From NCBI GenBank assembly GCA_963718995.1, contig CAVRAP010000015.1, forward strand, positions 97,891 to 161,890: a stretch of 64,000 nucleotides of DNA, read 5' to 3'. Both the position numbers and the translations under genes were made by a program. This DNA comes from UBA4744 sp963718995 (GTDB taxonomy: Bacteria; Actinomycetota; Acidimicrobiia; Spongiisociales; UBA4744). This document shows positions 51,165 through 59,508 of the stretch, piece after piece (the stretch's first letter is position 1; each line of letters begins with the position of its first letter). The notes under the pieces were generated by a model. That model searched no databases. It saw only the letters and a program-made list of their open reading frames with translations, and was not told the origin of the DNA.

Positions 51165-51951
51165 GCACGACTTCGATGTGATCGCCGCTATCGCCGAGGG
51201 CGACCTGGGACCCGCGCAACAACAAGCAGCGGAGGCCCAACTCGAGTCGTGCCAGGATTGCCGTAAGGATCTCCAACTCCAACGCGAGGCGCTCGTTCTC
51301 CTTCGCTCGGCTCCGACGGTGAACATGACCGACCTCGAGCGGGCCGCAATACGCAGAGGGGTGGCACAGCACATCGGCCCGGAGGTCCTGACCTCGCGTC
51401 TCCAGCCAAAAACGCCGTGGTTCCAACGTTTGATGCCGGTGATGTCTGCCGCTGCTGCCCTCCTGGTCGTTGTCGGGGTTGGTTCGGTTCTCGTCAACGG
51501 GTCGAACGACGCCGGGTCTTCCTCCGGAACAACCTCCGCGGCTCCCGGTGATGGTGCAGAAACCAGCATCGCCGAAGAGATGGCCGAGATGTCGGGAGCT
51601 CTCAGTGACGAGGCTGTCGAGCCGACGACCACAACCATGGCTTTCGGAGCACCCGGTGTTTCCAATATTCAAGAGTATGGACCTATTTCTCGGACCGATC
51701 TGGCAGATATCGCTACACAACTAAAGACGTCGGAACCGACGGCGGCGGAGAATGCTTACTCCGCAGATGACCTCCGCTCGCTCAGCCTCGAACCAGCTCT
51801 CGTCTGCGCCGACGTAGCCATAACCGATGGCAGTGTCACGGCCATCGGACGGGCGACCGTCGACGGTGACCCCGTTGAGATCTACCGAATCGGTGACCTC
51901 GTTGTGGTGTACTCAACTACGGATTGCAGCTTGACCGACCAATTCGAGTGA
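51154..51951 (+). CDS. anti-sigma factor (SigM partner)
   Basis: This 265-residue single-pass protein has a cytoplasmic N-terminal domain (about 1-92) with LESCQDCRKDL, a CxxC like the zinc-binding anti-sigma fold. The upstream His of the HxxxCxxC motif is replaced by Gln here, so it may not bind zinc. A helix (about 94-114) and a Ser/Thr spacer lead to an outer domain. The ATG at 51154 has AGGGG five bases before it and overlaps the end of sigM by 11 bases. It should hold SigM at the membrane. Confidence 0.82.
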   Translation: MTHEHDFDVIAAIAEGDLGPAQQQAAEAQLESCQDCRKDLQLQREALVLLRSAPTVNMTDLERAAIRRGVAQHIGPEVLTSRLQPKTPWFQRLMPVMSAAAALLVVVGVGSVLVNGSNDAGSSSGTTSAAPGDGAETSIAEEMAEMSGALSDEAVEPTTTTMAFGAPGVSNIQEYGPISRTDLADIATQLKTSEPTAAENAYSADDLRSLSLEPALVCADVAITDGSVTAIGRATVDGDPVEIYRIGDLVVVYSTTDCSLTDQFE

Positions 51952-51993
51952 TCAGCTGAAAATCCGCCCGGAGATCGAGCTAACCTGCAAACC

Positions 51994-52284
51994 ATGGACG
52001 AACTTGCCACGCGCTTTGCTGATTTACTCGAAAACACCGCGCTCAAGGTGCGGTCACTGACGATCGATCGTCTCGATCGTGCCGTCAAGCTCACGGCCCT
52101 GGGGATCATCGCCGCCACGCTCGGCGCCATTGCCGTCATATTTCTCATTCGCGCCATTTTTCAAGCGGTAGCGGTTCCGCTCGGCGTGCTCGGGGCCTAC
52201 GCCCTGTTTGGGGGACTTTTTGTGGTCGGCGGTGCGTTCATGTGGGCGATACGTAAGCGCCAACCGAAGGAAGACAATGGCTGA
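51994..52284 (+). CDS. small two-helix membrane protein (Act_holin / phage holin-like)
   Basis: This 96-residue protein has an amphipathic N terminus (1-30) and two hydrophobic helices (about 34-58 and 62-82), with a basic tail ending in KRQPKEDNG. It resembles small actinobacterial membrane proteins that sit between sigM and trxB. No named activity. The stop overlaps the trxB start by eight bases, so it is likely translated with trxB. Confidence 0.65.
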   Translation: MDELATRFADLLENTALKVRSLTIDRLDRAVKLTALGIIAATLGAIAVIFLIRAIFQAVAVPLGVLGAYALFGGLFVVGGAFMWAIRKRQPKEDNG

Positions 52285-53197
52285 GAAAGTTATCATCATC
52301 GGCTCCGGGCCGGCCGGGTTGACCGCGGCCATCTATGCCGCCCGGGCCGACCTCAACCCCCTCCTGTTTGAAGGAAGCCAGGCCGGTGGACAGCTGATGC
52401 TGACGACCGAGGTCGAAAACTACCCGGGATTCCCGGATGGAATCCTCGGACCCGACCTGATGGATCACATGCGCAAACAGGCGGAACGGTTTGAAACCCG
52501 GATCCAAACCGTCGACGTCAGCAAGGTCGACTTCAGCTCGCGGCCGTTCAAGGTGTGGGTCGGCGGCGATGAACACCTCGCAGAGTCGGTCATCATCTCG
52601 ACGGGGGCGTCCGCCCGGTGGCTCGGGGTTCCCGGAGAAGAACGGCTGCGTGGTCGCGGGGTTTCGGCCTGCGCAACGTGCGACGGATTCTTCTTCCGCG
52701 ACCGGCAGATCGCCGTCGTAGGTGGGGGCGATTCGGCCATGGAAGAGGCGATGTTTCTCACGAAGTTCGCTTCAAAGGTGACCATCATCCACCGCCGCGA
52801 TGAATTCCGCGCCTCGGCCATCATGGCCAAGCGGGCCCTCGAACATCCCAAGATCGAAGTGGTTTGGGACACCGTCGTCGAGGCGATGCTCGGAGATGAT
52901 GAAATCTCCGGCCTCACCCTCCGCAATGTCAAGACCAACGAGATCACCGATTTTCCCACCGAAGGTGTCTTCGTTGCTATCGGCCACACTCCCAACACCG
53001 AGATCTTCAAGGGACAACTCGACATGGACGAGGTTGGCTATCTCGCCTTGCGGGGCGACGGTTCCACGGCGACGTCAGTCGAAGGAGTCTTCGCGGCAGG
53101 GGATGTCGCAGATTCGACCTACCGGCAAGCGGTTACGGCCGCCGGGACCGGATGCCAGGCGGCCATCGACGTGGAACGATGGCTCGACCAGGAATGA
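52277..53197 (+). CDS. trxB: thioredoxin-disulfide reductase
   Basis: This 306-residue flavoprotein transfers electrons from NADPH to thioredoxin. VIIIGSGPAGLTAAIYAARA binds FAD, SACATCDGFFFRDR carries the redox Cys pair (CATC), VVGGGDSAMEEA binds NADPH, and AAGDVADSTYRQAVTAAGTGCQAA closes the FAD site. It is typical of the low-molecular-weight class. The ATG at 52277 has GAAGGAAGA before it. trxA follows 51 bases after the stop. Confidence 0.96.
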   Translation: MAEKVIIIGSGPAGLTAAIYAARADLNPLLFEGSQAGGQLMLTTEVENYPGFPDGILGPDLMDHMRKQAERFETRIQTVDVSKVDFSSRPFKVWVGGDEHLAESVIISTGASARWLGVPGEERLRGRGVSACATCDGFFFRDRQIAVVGGGDSAMEEAMFLTKFASKVTIIHRRDEFRASAIMAKRALEHPKIEVVWDTVVEAMLGDDEISGLTLRNVKTNEITDFPTEGVFVAIGHTPNTEIFKGQLDMDEVGYLALRGDGSTATSVEGVFAAGDVADSTYRQAVTAAGTGCQAAIDVERWLDQE

Positions 53198-53248
53198 ACC
53201 CGGGTCGCCTGCTGTTTCTGTGTATTCATGAGCAAAGGGAGAACTTTG

Positions 53249-53575
53249 ATGGGTGAAAACGAAGTGACGGTGACCGACGCGAACTTTGAGGAGTCCGTCG
53301 CCGGGGAGAAGGCCGTGCTGGTCGATTTCTGGGCTGAGTGGTGCGGGCCGTGCAGGATGGTCGCTCCTGTCCTGGAAGAAATCGGCAAGGAATATCCGGA
53401 TCAGATCACCATCGCCAAGCTCAATGTCGACGAAAACCCTGCCGTTGCGGCCAAATACGATGTGATGTCGATTCCCACGATGATCGTTTTCCAACAGGGC
53501 GTCGAAAAAAAGCGCATTGTCGGAGCTCGACCCAAGCACACGATGGTGTCGGAGCTCGCCCAGTTTCTGAACTGA
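53249..53575 (+). CDS. trxA: thioredoxin
   Basis: This 108-residue protein has the redox site WCGPC in VDFWAEWCGPCRM, the cis-proline turn IPTMIVFQ and a C-terminal helix. The ATG at 53249 has AGGGAGA about eight bases before it. An upstream ATG at 53228 would add seven residues. It works with TrxB of the preceding gene. The synteny with sigM suggests expression under cell-envelope or redox stress. Confidence 0.96.
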   Translation: MGENEVTVTDANFEESVAGEKAVLVDFWAEWCGPCRMVAPVLEEIGKEYPDQITIAKLNVDENPAVAAKYDVMSIPTMIVFQQGVEKKRIVGARPKHTMVSELAQFLN

Positions 53576-53728
53576 GCCGTAGAGTCCGACGAGCGATGGG
53601 ACACATCCCCAAGCCCGTCCGCGGCTTCTCGAGGTCGCCTTTCGCCGGCCGGGTAGCGAACCGCCGGGAGCGCGATCTGATCTGCGCCCATCTATCCGCA
53701 CGCCAACCAAACCTGCGACGATAGAGAC

Positions 53729-54739
53729 ATGAGGCTCTACCGTTTGGGAGACGCGGGGACCGCGGTCCGGGACATCCAGGACCGGCTCAGTGCACTCGGC
53801 TACCCGTGCAGCGCGGATCCGCGCAGCGAGTACGGCGAGACCACCCTTTCCGCGGTTATTGGTTTCCAGCGCCGTCGCGGACTACCCGCCGACGGAATCG
53901 TCGGGCCGGAGACCTGGAGAGCGATCTACGAGGCCGGGTTTCGTCTCGGGGACCGTTTGCTCTACCTGCGCCGTCCGATGCTGCGCGGTGATGATGTCGC
54001 CGAACTTCAGCGCAGGCTCAACTCGCTCGGGTTCGATGCCGGCAAGATCGACGGGATACTCGGTTCCAATACCCTGCGGGCCCTGGTCGACTTCCAGCAG
54101 AACCGAAGAATGGCAGAAGACGGCATCGCAGGACCGCGCACGCTCGCCGAGCTCCGGCTCGTGGCGAGAGCAACGCAGAAGACGGGTCGCGAGGCCATAC
54201 GCGAGCGAGAATGGCTCCGCGAACTCCCCCACTCGGTGGTCGGGGCCCGCATCTTCCTCGATCCAGCCTGCCGTGACCCGGACGAGGCCGGCCGGACCTG
54301 GTCGGCCTCCAGCGCAACGGCATCGATATTGCAGCAACGGGGAGCAATCCCGCTCCTCTCACGAAGCGGTGACACCACGCTCCCTGAGCGGATCCGGGCG
54401 CGCCGCGCGAACCGCCTCGGCGCGTCCCTCATCGTCTCTTTTCAGCTTCCCTATGCCGAACCGGCGTCCGTGTTCTTCTTCGCCTCCCCAATGAGCAGGA
54501 GCGAGGCGGGCGCCATGCTGGCTGCGGCCATCTCCGAACGACTCGGTCTGCCCGTCGAAGGCCGCGCCCACCCGATCCTCAAGGAGACGAGAGCGCCGGC
54601 CGTGGTGGTGGCGACCGAGGCAATGGACGAGGCAACGGGCAAGGTCGTGGCTGAGGCGATCAGCGGGTTCTTCTCTTCCGCCCAAACCGACGTCGACGAC
54701 CCTCCCCCACACGGTTCCGGCCTATCCGGCCTTCTCTAG
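53729..54739 (+). CDS. cwlM: CwlM-like peptidoglycan regulator with inactive amidase fold
   Basis: The 336-residue protein has two peptidoglycan-binding-1 domains (about 6-70 and 82-145; GDAGTAVRDIQDRL, RGDDVAELQRRLNSL) and an Amidase_3 fold (about 172-325). The zinc motif that reads DPGHGG in active enzymes is DPACRDP at 178-184, and the second His of the usual SIHAN is lost (VSFQL at 236-240). M. tuberculosis CwlM (Rv3915), in the same position, activates MurA and does not act as an amidase. I call this a homologue by synteny and domain order. No signal peptide is present, so it is cytoplasmic. Confidence 0.8.
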   Translation: MRLYRLGDAGTAVRDIQDRLSALGYPCSADPRSEYGETTLSAVIGFQRRRGLPADGIVGPETWRAIYEAGFRLGDRLLYLRRPMLRGDDVAELQRRLNSLGFDAGKIDGILGSNTLRALVDFQQNRRMAEDGIAGPRTLAELRLVARATQKTGREAIREREWLRELPHSVVGARIFLDPACRDPDEAGRTWSASSATASILQQRGAIPLLSRSGDTTLPERIRARRANRLGASLIVSFQLPYAEPASVFFFASPMSRSEAGAMLAAAISERLGLPVEGRAHPILKETRAPAVVVATEAMDEATGKVVAEAISGFFSSAQTDVDDPPPHGSGLSGLL

Positions 54740-54782
54740 ACTGGTGCATATTGCGTCACGTGACGTTATAGTCCGTGACCCG

Positions 54783-55643
54783 CTAGGCCGGGAAAAACTG
54801 CCGATAGATCCGCTCGAGATCGTCGAGGGAACTGAAATCGATGACAAGTTTGCCGCGATCGTTCGCATACTTGATCTTCACCCTGGTCGACAACTGATCG
54901 CGGAGTCGGTGCTCGAGTTCGACGATGGCCGCCGGCCGCGCCGGGGTCGGCCGCCGAGTACTATGGCCATCGGAAACCGCCTGGTTGCGAGATCGGACCG
55001 CATCCTCTACTTGACGTACAGACCAACCTTCTTCGGCTGCCCGCTCGGCGATGTGTTCGGCAAATTTCCGATCTTCGAGACCAAGTAGCGCCCGGGCATG
55101 TCCCGCCGACAACTCGCCTCGTTCCAGCTTCCCCTGGATGACAGCCGGAAGCTGTAGGAGACGGAGAGAGTTGGTAATCGCCGACCGACTCTTCCCCACC
55201 CGGTTGCCGACCTCTTCGTGGGTAAGCCCGAAATCTTCCAACAACTCTTGATAGGCCGTAGCTTCCTCGAGAGCGCTGAGGTCCTCGCGCTGGAGATTTT
55301 CAACCAGAGCTTCGGTGAGGAGCGACCGATCGTCGCTCTCCCTGATAATGGCGGGGATTTCGGTGAGACCAACCTTCCTGGCTGCTCTCCACCGTCGTTC
55401 GCCTGCAACCAGCGTGTACGAACCCTCCTCGGCTTCGCGAACGATGATGGGCTGCAAAACCCCGACTTCTACGATCGATGCAGCCAGCGAAGCCAGGGCG
55501 GCTTCGTCGAACATGGATCGAGGCTGATGCGGGTTCGCTGAGACACGGTCGATCGGAATAACCGCGAACCCGAGGTGGTTCTCCTCGCCTTTCGGGATGA
55601 GCGCCTCGAGCCCTCGTCCAAGTCCACTCCTGCGGGTTGCCAT
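54783..55643 (-). CDS. parB: chromosome partitioning protein ParB
   Basis: This 286-residue protein binds parS, spreads along DNA by CTP-driven sliding and works with ParA in segregation. RRSGLGRGLEALIPKG opens it. The CTP-binding domain has ISANPHQPR-like VSANPHQPRS, VGVLQPIIVRE and LVAGERRWRAARKVG. The helix-turn-helix is LTHEEVGNRVGKSRSAITNSLRLLQLP. The C-terminal dimer domain ends KIKYANDRGKLVIDFSSLDDLERI. parA lies 13 bases upstream on the same strand. Confidence 0.96.
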   Translation of the reverse strand: MATRRSGLGRGLEALIPKGEENHLGFAVIPIDRVSANPHQPRSMFDEAALASLAASIVEVGVLQPIIVREAEEGSYTLVAGERRWRAARKVGLTEIPAIIRESDDRSLLTEALVENLQREDLSALEEATAYQELLEDFGLTHEEVGNRVGKSRSAITNSLRLLQLPAVIQGKLERGELSAGHARALLGLEDRKFAEHIAERAAEEGWSVRQVEDAVRSRNQAVSDGHSTRRPTPARPAAIVELEHRLRDQLSTRVKIKYANDRGKLVIDFSSLDDLERIYRQFFPA

Positions 55644-55656
55644 GGGTAGATTCCTC

Positions 55657-56442
55657 CTAGTCGCGACCGTGTCGCCTGCGAAACTCTCGTCCCAGTTCCC
55701 GATAGGCGATCGCGCCCCTGCTCATTGGATCAAATGCCTCGATGGGCTCTCCATACGATGGTGCCTCGGACAGTCGTACCGATCGGGGAATGACGGTCTT
55801 GAAAGCCAGATCGCCAAAGAAGTTCCTGACCTGCGCTACAACATCTCTCGAGAGGTTCGTCCGTCCATCGAACATGGTCAGAACGACGCCTCCGATCTTG
55901 AGATCACGATTGAGGTTGCCGGAAACGAGTTCAATGTTCTTCATCAACTGGCTGAGTCCCTCGAGGGCGTAGTACTCGCACTGAATCGGGATCAAGACTT
56001 CGCTCGACGCGGCCAGGGCGTTGATGGTCAAGAGGCCCAGGGAGGGCGGGCAATCGATCAGAACGAAATCGAAATCCTTCTCAATATGGGAAAAGGCTTC
56101 CCGAAGGCGCAATTCACGGGAGAACATCGAAACCAGTTCGATTTCCGAGCCCGCCAGGTCGATCGTAGCCGGCACGACAAAGAGATCACGTACACTGGTC
56201 GGTTCGATGACATCAACCAGGGGAGCGTTCCGTATGATGACGTCGTATATCGATGAGGTTATGGCAGATCGGTCGATGCCGAGACCGGAGGTGCTATTTC
56301 CCTGGGGATCGAGATCGACAACCAGGACCCGCTCGCCCTGATACGACAAAGCGGCAGCCAGATTGATTGCGGTGGTCGACTTCCCCACGCCACCCTTCTG
56401 GTTGGTGATAGCGACAACGGTGAAGTCGTGTTCAGTGTTCAC
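55657..56442 (-). CDS. parA: chromosome partitioning ATPase ParA
   Basis: This 261-residue ATPase (Soj) carries the deviant Walker A in TNQKGGVGKSTTAINL, ending in VLVVDLDPQGNSTSGLG. Walker B is DFVLIDCPPSLGLLTINALAA. The gradient of nucleoid-bound ParA pulls ParB-parS complexes. The GTG at 56442 gives the typical start, and the open frame above it to 56706 is read-through into rsmG. Its start overlaps the end of rsmG by 11 bases. Confidence 0.96.
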   Translation of the reverse strand: MNTEHDFTVVAITNQKGGVGKSTTAINLAAALSYQGERVLVVDLDPQGNSTSGLGIDRSAITSSIYDVIIRNAPLVDVIEPTSVRDLFVVPATIDLAGSEIELVSMFSRELRLREAFSHIEKDFDFVLIDCPPSLGLLTINALAASSEVLIPIQCEYYALEGLSQLMKNIELVSGNLNRDLKIGGVVLTMFDGRTNLSRDVVAQVRNFFGDLAFKTVIPRSVRLSEAPSYGEPIEAFDPMSRGAIAYRELGREFRRRHGRD

Positions 56443-57085
56443 TGGGCTCCATGATAAGAAGTGAGACGGCGCCGTCAAGGACCGTTGCCGGAACATCGAC
56501 AATCCGCAACGACCGGTGCTGCGCAGGCGGCCCAACCATCGGGAGAACCGGCTTCTGACCCCTGATGCCCACCACGGCTCTTCCCTCCGGACGACACAGG
56601 GCATCGGCAACTTCCCACGCTCGTGCAGGGGGAAAAACGGCCCTAAACACGGCGCCTTCCCACTCCGACGGCTCCTCGAGGGCATCACCCCGCCGCACAT
56701 GCACATTCTCGAGGCCCAGACGCCGTACGGCTCGCCGGGCCAGATCGAGCCGACGGTCCGACCGATCCATCAGGCTGACCTGGGTCTGTGGCCACAAGAT
56801 CGCCAGGGGAATACCGGGAAGACCAACGCCGGCACCAACATCGAGCACCTGGTTGGGGGGACCATCCAGCCATCCGCCGGCGAAACTCAGGGAATCGGCG
56901 ATATGGCGGGTCCAGATCCGCCCAGCTTCGTGCGGACCGATGCCCCCTGCCTTCATGGCCTCATCGTTCAACCATGAGACAAATGTTTCGAGATGCGTCC
57001 ACTGTGCTGACGTCAAGGAGTCCGGCCACTTGAGCCAGGCGAGAATGCGCTCGACGGCCTCACGGCCCCCGTCAGCATGTTTCAC
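56432..57085 (-). CDS. rsmG: 16S rRNA m7G methyltransferase
   Basis: This 217-residue enzyme methylates N7 of G527 of 16S rRNA. LDVGAGVGLPGIPLAILWPQ is the SAM-binding loop. The preceding IWTRHIADSLSF and the RSDRRLDLARRAVRRLGLENVHVRRGDALE stretch match RsmG. The GTG at 57085 is the only start: a stop lies nine codons above it. A parS site covers this start codon. The gene joins the jag-yidC-yidD row on the same strand. Confidence 0.93.
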   Translation of the reverse strand: MKHADGGREAVERILAWLKWPDSLTSAQWTHLETFVSWLNDEAMKAGGIGPHEAGRIWTRHIADSLSFAGGWLDGPPNQVLDVGAGVGLPGIPLAILWPQTQVSLMDRSDRRLDLARRAVRRLGLENVHVRRGDALEEPSEWEGAVFRAVFPPARAWEVADALCRPEGRAVVGIRGQKPVLPMVGPPAQHRSLRIVDVPATVLDGAVSLLIMEPSEH

Positions 57086-57093
57086 GTGAAACT
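57078..57093. promoter_or_regulatory. parS centromere site
   Basis: TGTTTCACGTGAAACT contains the 14-base palindrome GTTTCACGTGAAAC (57079-57092), the universal core of parS, and matches 15 of 16 with the Bacillus subtilis consensus. It overlaps the rsmG start codon on the minus strand and sits about 3 kb from dnaA, as expected for a ParB loading site near the origin. Confidence 0.92.
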
Positions 57094-57109
57094 CGAGGGA
57101 GGCCCCTAC

Positions 57110-58039
57110 CTACTCTTCGGCAGCGATGATGACGGAGCGTCGTGGCTCTTCGCCTTCCGAATAGGTCCGGAGGCCTTCCATCTCGCCAATGGTGTCGTGA
57201 ATGACCTTGCGCTCCGCAGCATTCATGGGTTCAACCATCACTTCGCCGCCCTCGTCCAGGACCTGTTGGCCCAAGCGCTGGGCATAGATCTTCAGCGCTT
57301 CACGCCGGCGCTCTGCATATCCGGCGATGTCGAGCCTGATTCGGGCAGATTCCTGGGTCTTTCGCTGCACGACGGTCTTGGCCAGCTCGTGAATGGACTG
57401 CAGGATGACGCCTCGCGATCCCACCAGTGCCTCGGTTTCGCTCCCGAGCACGTCTGCGTAGATGATATCGTCGTCAACTCGTGTCTCAACGGTTCCCTCG
57501 AGGCCGAACGCTCCGAGCAGACCCTCGAGGAATTCGCCCACGACGCTGGCCTGCTCTTCTCGGCTCACGGTTCTCTCCCTTGGTTGAGTATCAGATGTTT
57601 TGCCGTCGCCGGCCTTGGCGGGACGTTCGGCGGCTCGTTGCTTGCCCGTCGGGTTCGACCGACGAGAAGACCCCGCTTGTTGGGCTTGGCCGGACTTCTT
57701 CTGCTGATCGCGCCCTTGCCCGGAGCGGCCCGCCCGGTCTCGACTTTGACCCGACGACGCCCGCTCATCGCCTCTTTGCCTGGAGCTGCCTGCTTGGGAA
57801 CGCTCTTCGCGTTTGCCTTCGCCCTTGCCCTTGGCAGAACGAGTGCGCCGCCGCTTCTTGGGGCGGGGCTTCACGCGAACGACGGCGTCGGTACGACCAA
57901 TGCCCAGGAAGCCCTTTTCAGGCTCCTGGAGCACCTCGACGTCTGCATCATCACGGGATTCGATGCCCAACTCAGCCAACGCGGCCTCAACGGCTACCTC
58001 AACGGAAGGTCCTTTGACTTCTACCCACTCCACGGTCAC
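57110..58039 (-). CDS. jag: Jag/KhpB RNA-binding protein
   Basis: This 309-residue protein has an N-terminal Jag domain (1-55: VEVKGPSVEVAVEAALAELG, GFLGIGRTDAVVRV). A highly charged low-complexity linker of Arg, Gln, Gly and Ser (about 60-155) follows. The KH domain (VETRVDDDIIYADVLG, LVGSRGVILQSIHELAKTVV) and R3H domain (RRREALKIYAQRLGQQV, VMVEPMNAAERKVIHDTI) complete it. The start is GTG at 58039, which overlaps the yidC stop (GTGA). The open frame above this (to 58333) is antisense read-through of yidC. It acts in RNA metabolism and envelope gene control. Confidence 0.9.
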   Translation of the reverse strand: MTVEWVEVKGPSVEVAVEAALAELGIESRDDADVEVLQEPEKGFLGIGRTDAVVRVKPRPKKRRRTRSAKGKGEGKREERSQAGSSRQRGDERASSGQSRDRAGRSGQGRDQQKKSGQAQQAGSSRRSNPTGKQRAAERPAKAGDGKTSDTQPRERTVSREEQASVVGEFLEGLLGAFGLEGTVETRVDDDIIYADVLGSETEALVGSRGVILQSIHELAKTVVQRKTQESARIRLDIAGYAERRREALKIYAQRLGQQVLDEGGEVMVEPMNAAERKVIHDTIGEMEGLRTYSEGEEPRRSVIIAAEE

Positions 58040-58887
58040 TTCCTCCTGCGCCGTTTGCGCTTCTTTGCTGAAACCGGCTGCGAGACCGGCTTGGGCGGTG
58101 TTTCTACGGGATCGGGTTCCGGTTCCCGGGGGGCCGGTGTTGGACGGCCATCCATCTTGAAGATCAACGCCTGTTGGCCAATCCGGAAGAAGTTGGCCGT
58201 GATGAAGTAGACGTTCAACCCCGCCGGGAAGGTGTACGCGAAGAAACCGAACATCAAGGGCATGATCTTCGTGACCATTTGCATCTGCCGTGCCTGGTCG
58301 CTGTCCTGTTTCTGCCCACGCGTCGTCTGCCATTGCTGGAAGTACGCGGTGCCCAGGACGACGAGCACGGCCAGGAAATAGGGGAGGGCCGTACCAAGGT
58401 CGAAGCCCGTATCGGCGCCGACGATCTCACTTGGCGACCTGCTGAGATCCATGCCAAGGAACCTCTGCGGCGCTGTACTCAAAGCCTGGTAAAGACTGGA
58501 ATCAGCCGGAACAAAGGGAATCTGCTCAACGCCGTCGGTGGACACATTGAGCGGGTTTCTGAGCAACCGGAATAGCCCAAACCAGATAGGCATTTGGATC
58601 AGCATCGGGAAGAGGCAGCCGGCCGGGTTGACGCCCTTTTCCTTGTAGAGCGCCATCATTTCTTTCTGGAGCGTCTCCTGCTCGTCCTTGTATTTCTTCT
58701 GGAGTTTCTTGACTTCCGGCTGGATTTCGGTCATGGCCCTCGTCGAACGCGTCTGTTTGAGGGTCAAGGGAAACATCAGTACATTGACCACGAGGGTCAG
58801 GAAAATTATGGAAAGCCCGTAGTTGGGGATGAATTCATAGAAGAAGGTCATCGGAACGGCGATGATCCTGGCCAGCGTGTCGAGCAT
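58036..58887 (-). CDS. yidC: membrane protein insertase YidC
   Basis: This 283-residue protein is of the Gram-positive type without a large periplasmic domain. FFYEFIPNYGLSIIFLTLVVNVLMFPLTLKQTRSTRAM is the first helix region with the hydrophilic-groove Arg. MALYKEKGVNPAGCLFPMLIQMPIWFGLFRLLRN follows, then the C-terminal helices and a basic tail KKRKRRRRK that binds the ribosome. The ATG overlaps the yidD stop (TAATG). It inserts membrane proteins with or without the Sec translocon. Confidence 0.95.
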   Translation of the reverse strand: MLDTLARIIAVPMTFFYEFIPNYGLSIIFLTLVVNVLMFPLTLKQTRSTRAMTEIQPEVKKLQKKYKDEQETLQKEMMALYKEKGVNPAGCLFPMLIQMPIWFGLFRLLRNPLNVSTDGVEQIPFVPADSSLYQALSTAPQRFLGMDLSRSPSEIVGADTGFDLGTALPYFLAVLVVLGTAYFQQWQTTRGQKQDSDQARQMQMVTKIMPLMFGFFAYTFPAGLNVYFITANFFRIGQQALIFKMDGRPTPAPREPEPDPVETPPKPVSQPVSAKKRKRRRRK

Positions 58888-59150
58888 TAGCGGTCTTTCC
58901 TAGAGGTGGCTGGTACCGGGTCGTATCCACCCTCGGCGAGCGGATGGCACCGGCCAATTCGTTTCATTCCCATCCACGTTCCCCTGATCAACCCGAAACG
59001 GCCAATCGCCTCGTAGGAATAGTGCGAACAGGTGGGGGAGTAGCGACAGTTCTTGCCCATGGAGGGAGAAAAGGCTTTCTGGTACGTGCGGATGGCGGCG
59101 CGGCCCAACCAGGCCCCCGGCCCGGTTCTTCTTGCTTCGAGATCATCCAC
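58887..59150 (-). CDS. yidD: membrane protein insertion efficiency factor YidD
   Basis: This 87-residue basic protein has RAAIRTYQKAFSPSMGKNCRYSPTCSHYSYEAIGRFGLIRG and GMKRIGRCHPLAEGGYDPVP, the YidD signature with three conserved cysteines. The GTG at 59150 has GAGGAGA six bases before it and overlaps the rnpA end by eight bases. It sits in the usual rpmH-rnpA-yidD-yidC row and assists insertion by YidC. Confidence 0.93.
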   Translation of the reverse strand: MDDLEARRTGPGAWLGRAAIRTYQKAFSPSMGKNCRYSPTCSHYSYEAIGRFGLIRGTWMGMKRIGRCHPLAEGGYDPVPATSRKDR

Positions 59151-59508
59151 CTGGTGTCTCCTCACCAACCGCCCCTTGCAACCATCGCACAACTTCACCG
59201 AACGGTGCGGTCAGCACCGTCTCTGAAGCAATGACCACATAATCATGGCCGTCTCGCAGGGGTATCCCCACAAGCGCTTCTCTGAGGCGGCGTTTCGCAC
59301 GGTTGCGTTGCACGGCGCCGCCTATTCTCTTCTTCCCGGCCACCACGCCAACGCGCGGAGGTCCCGGATCGCCCGATGCCACGATAACGACCACCCCGCC
59401 CCTACGAAGGCGTCTTCCTCTACGAAAGACCCGCTGGAAGGCGGAACGACCACGAAGAGGAGCGTGCGGCCGGCCGCTAGGCAGAGATACGCTGCCGACC
59501 TTTGGCAC
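59143..59508 (-). CDS. rnpA: ribonuclease P protein component
   Basis: This 121-residue basic protein supports the RNase P RNA that trims tRNA 5' ends. LRGRSAFQRVFRRGRRL opens the family domain, and the loop VQRNRAKRRLREAL is the RNA-binding signature. The GTG at 59508 gives about 13 residues ahead of the domain and makes a 32-base overlap with the end of rpmH. No later start in this frame keeps the first conserved helix. Confidence 0.9.
   Translation of the reverse strand: MPKVGSVSLPSGRPHAPLRGRSAFQRVFRRGRRLRRGGVVVIVASGDPGPPRVGVVAGKKRIGGAVQRNRAKRRLREALVGIPLRDGHDYVVIASETVLTAPFGEVVRWLQGAVGEETPGG

Noticed and set aside
53596..53724. 43-codon frame after trxA (MGHIPKPVRG)
   Set aside because: It is highly basic with no start signal. 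It lies in the gap before cwlM and looks like chance coding.
57077..58210. 377-codon plus-strand frame over jag
   Set aside because: It is antisense to the low-complexity linker and KH domain of jag. The hydrophobic runs come from reverse reading of Arg/Gly codons.
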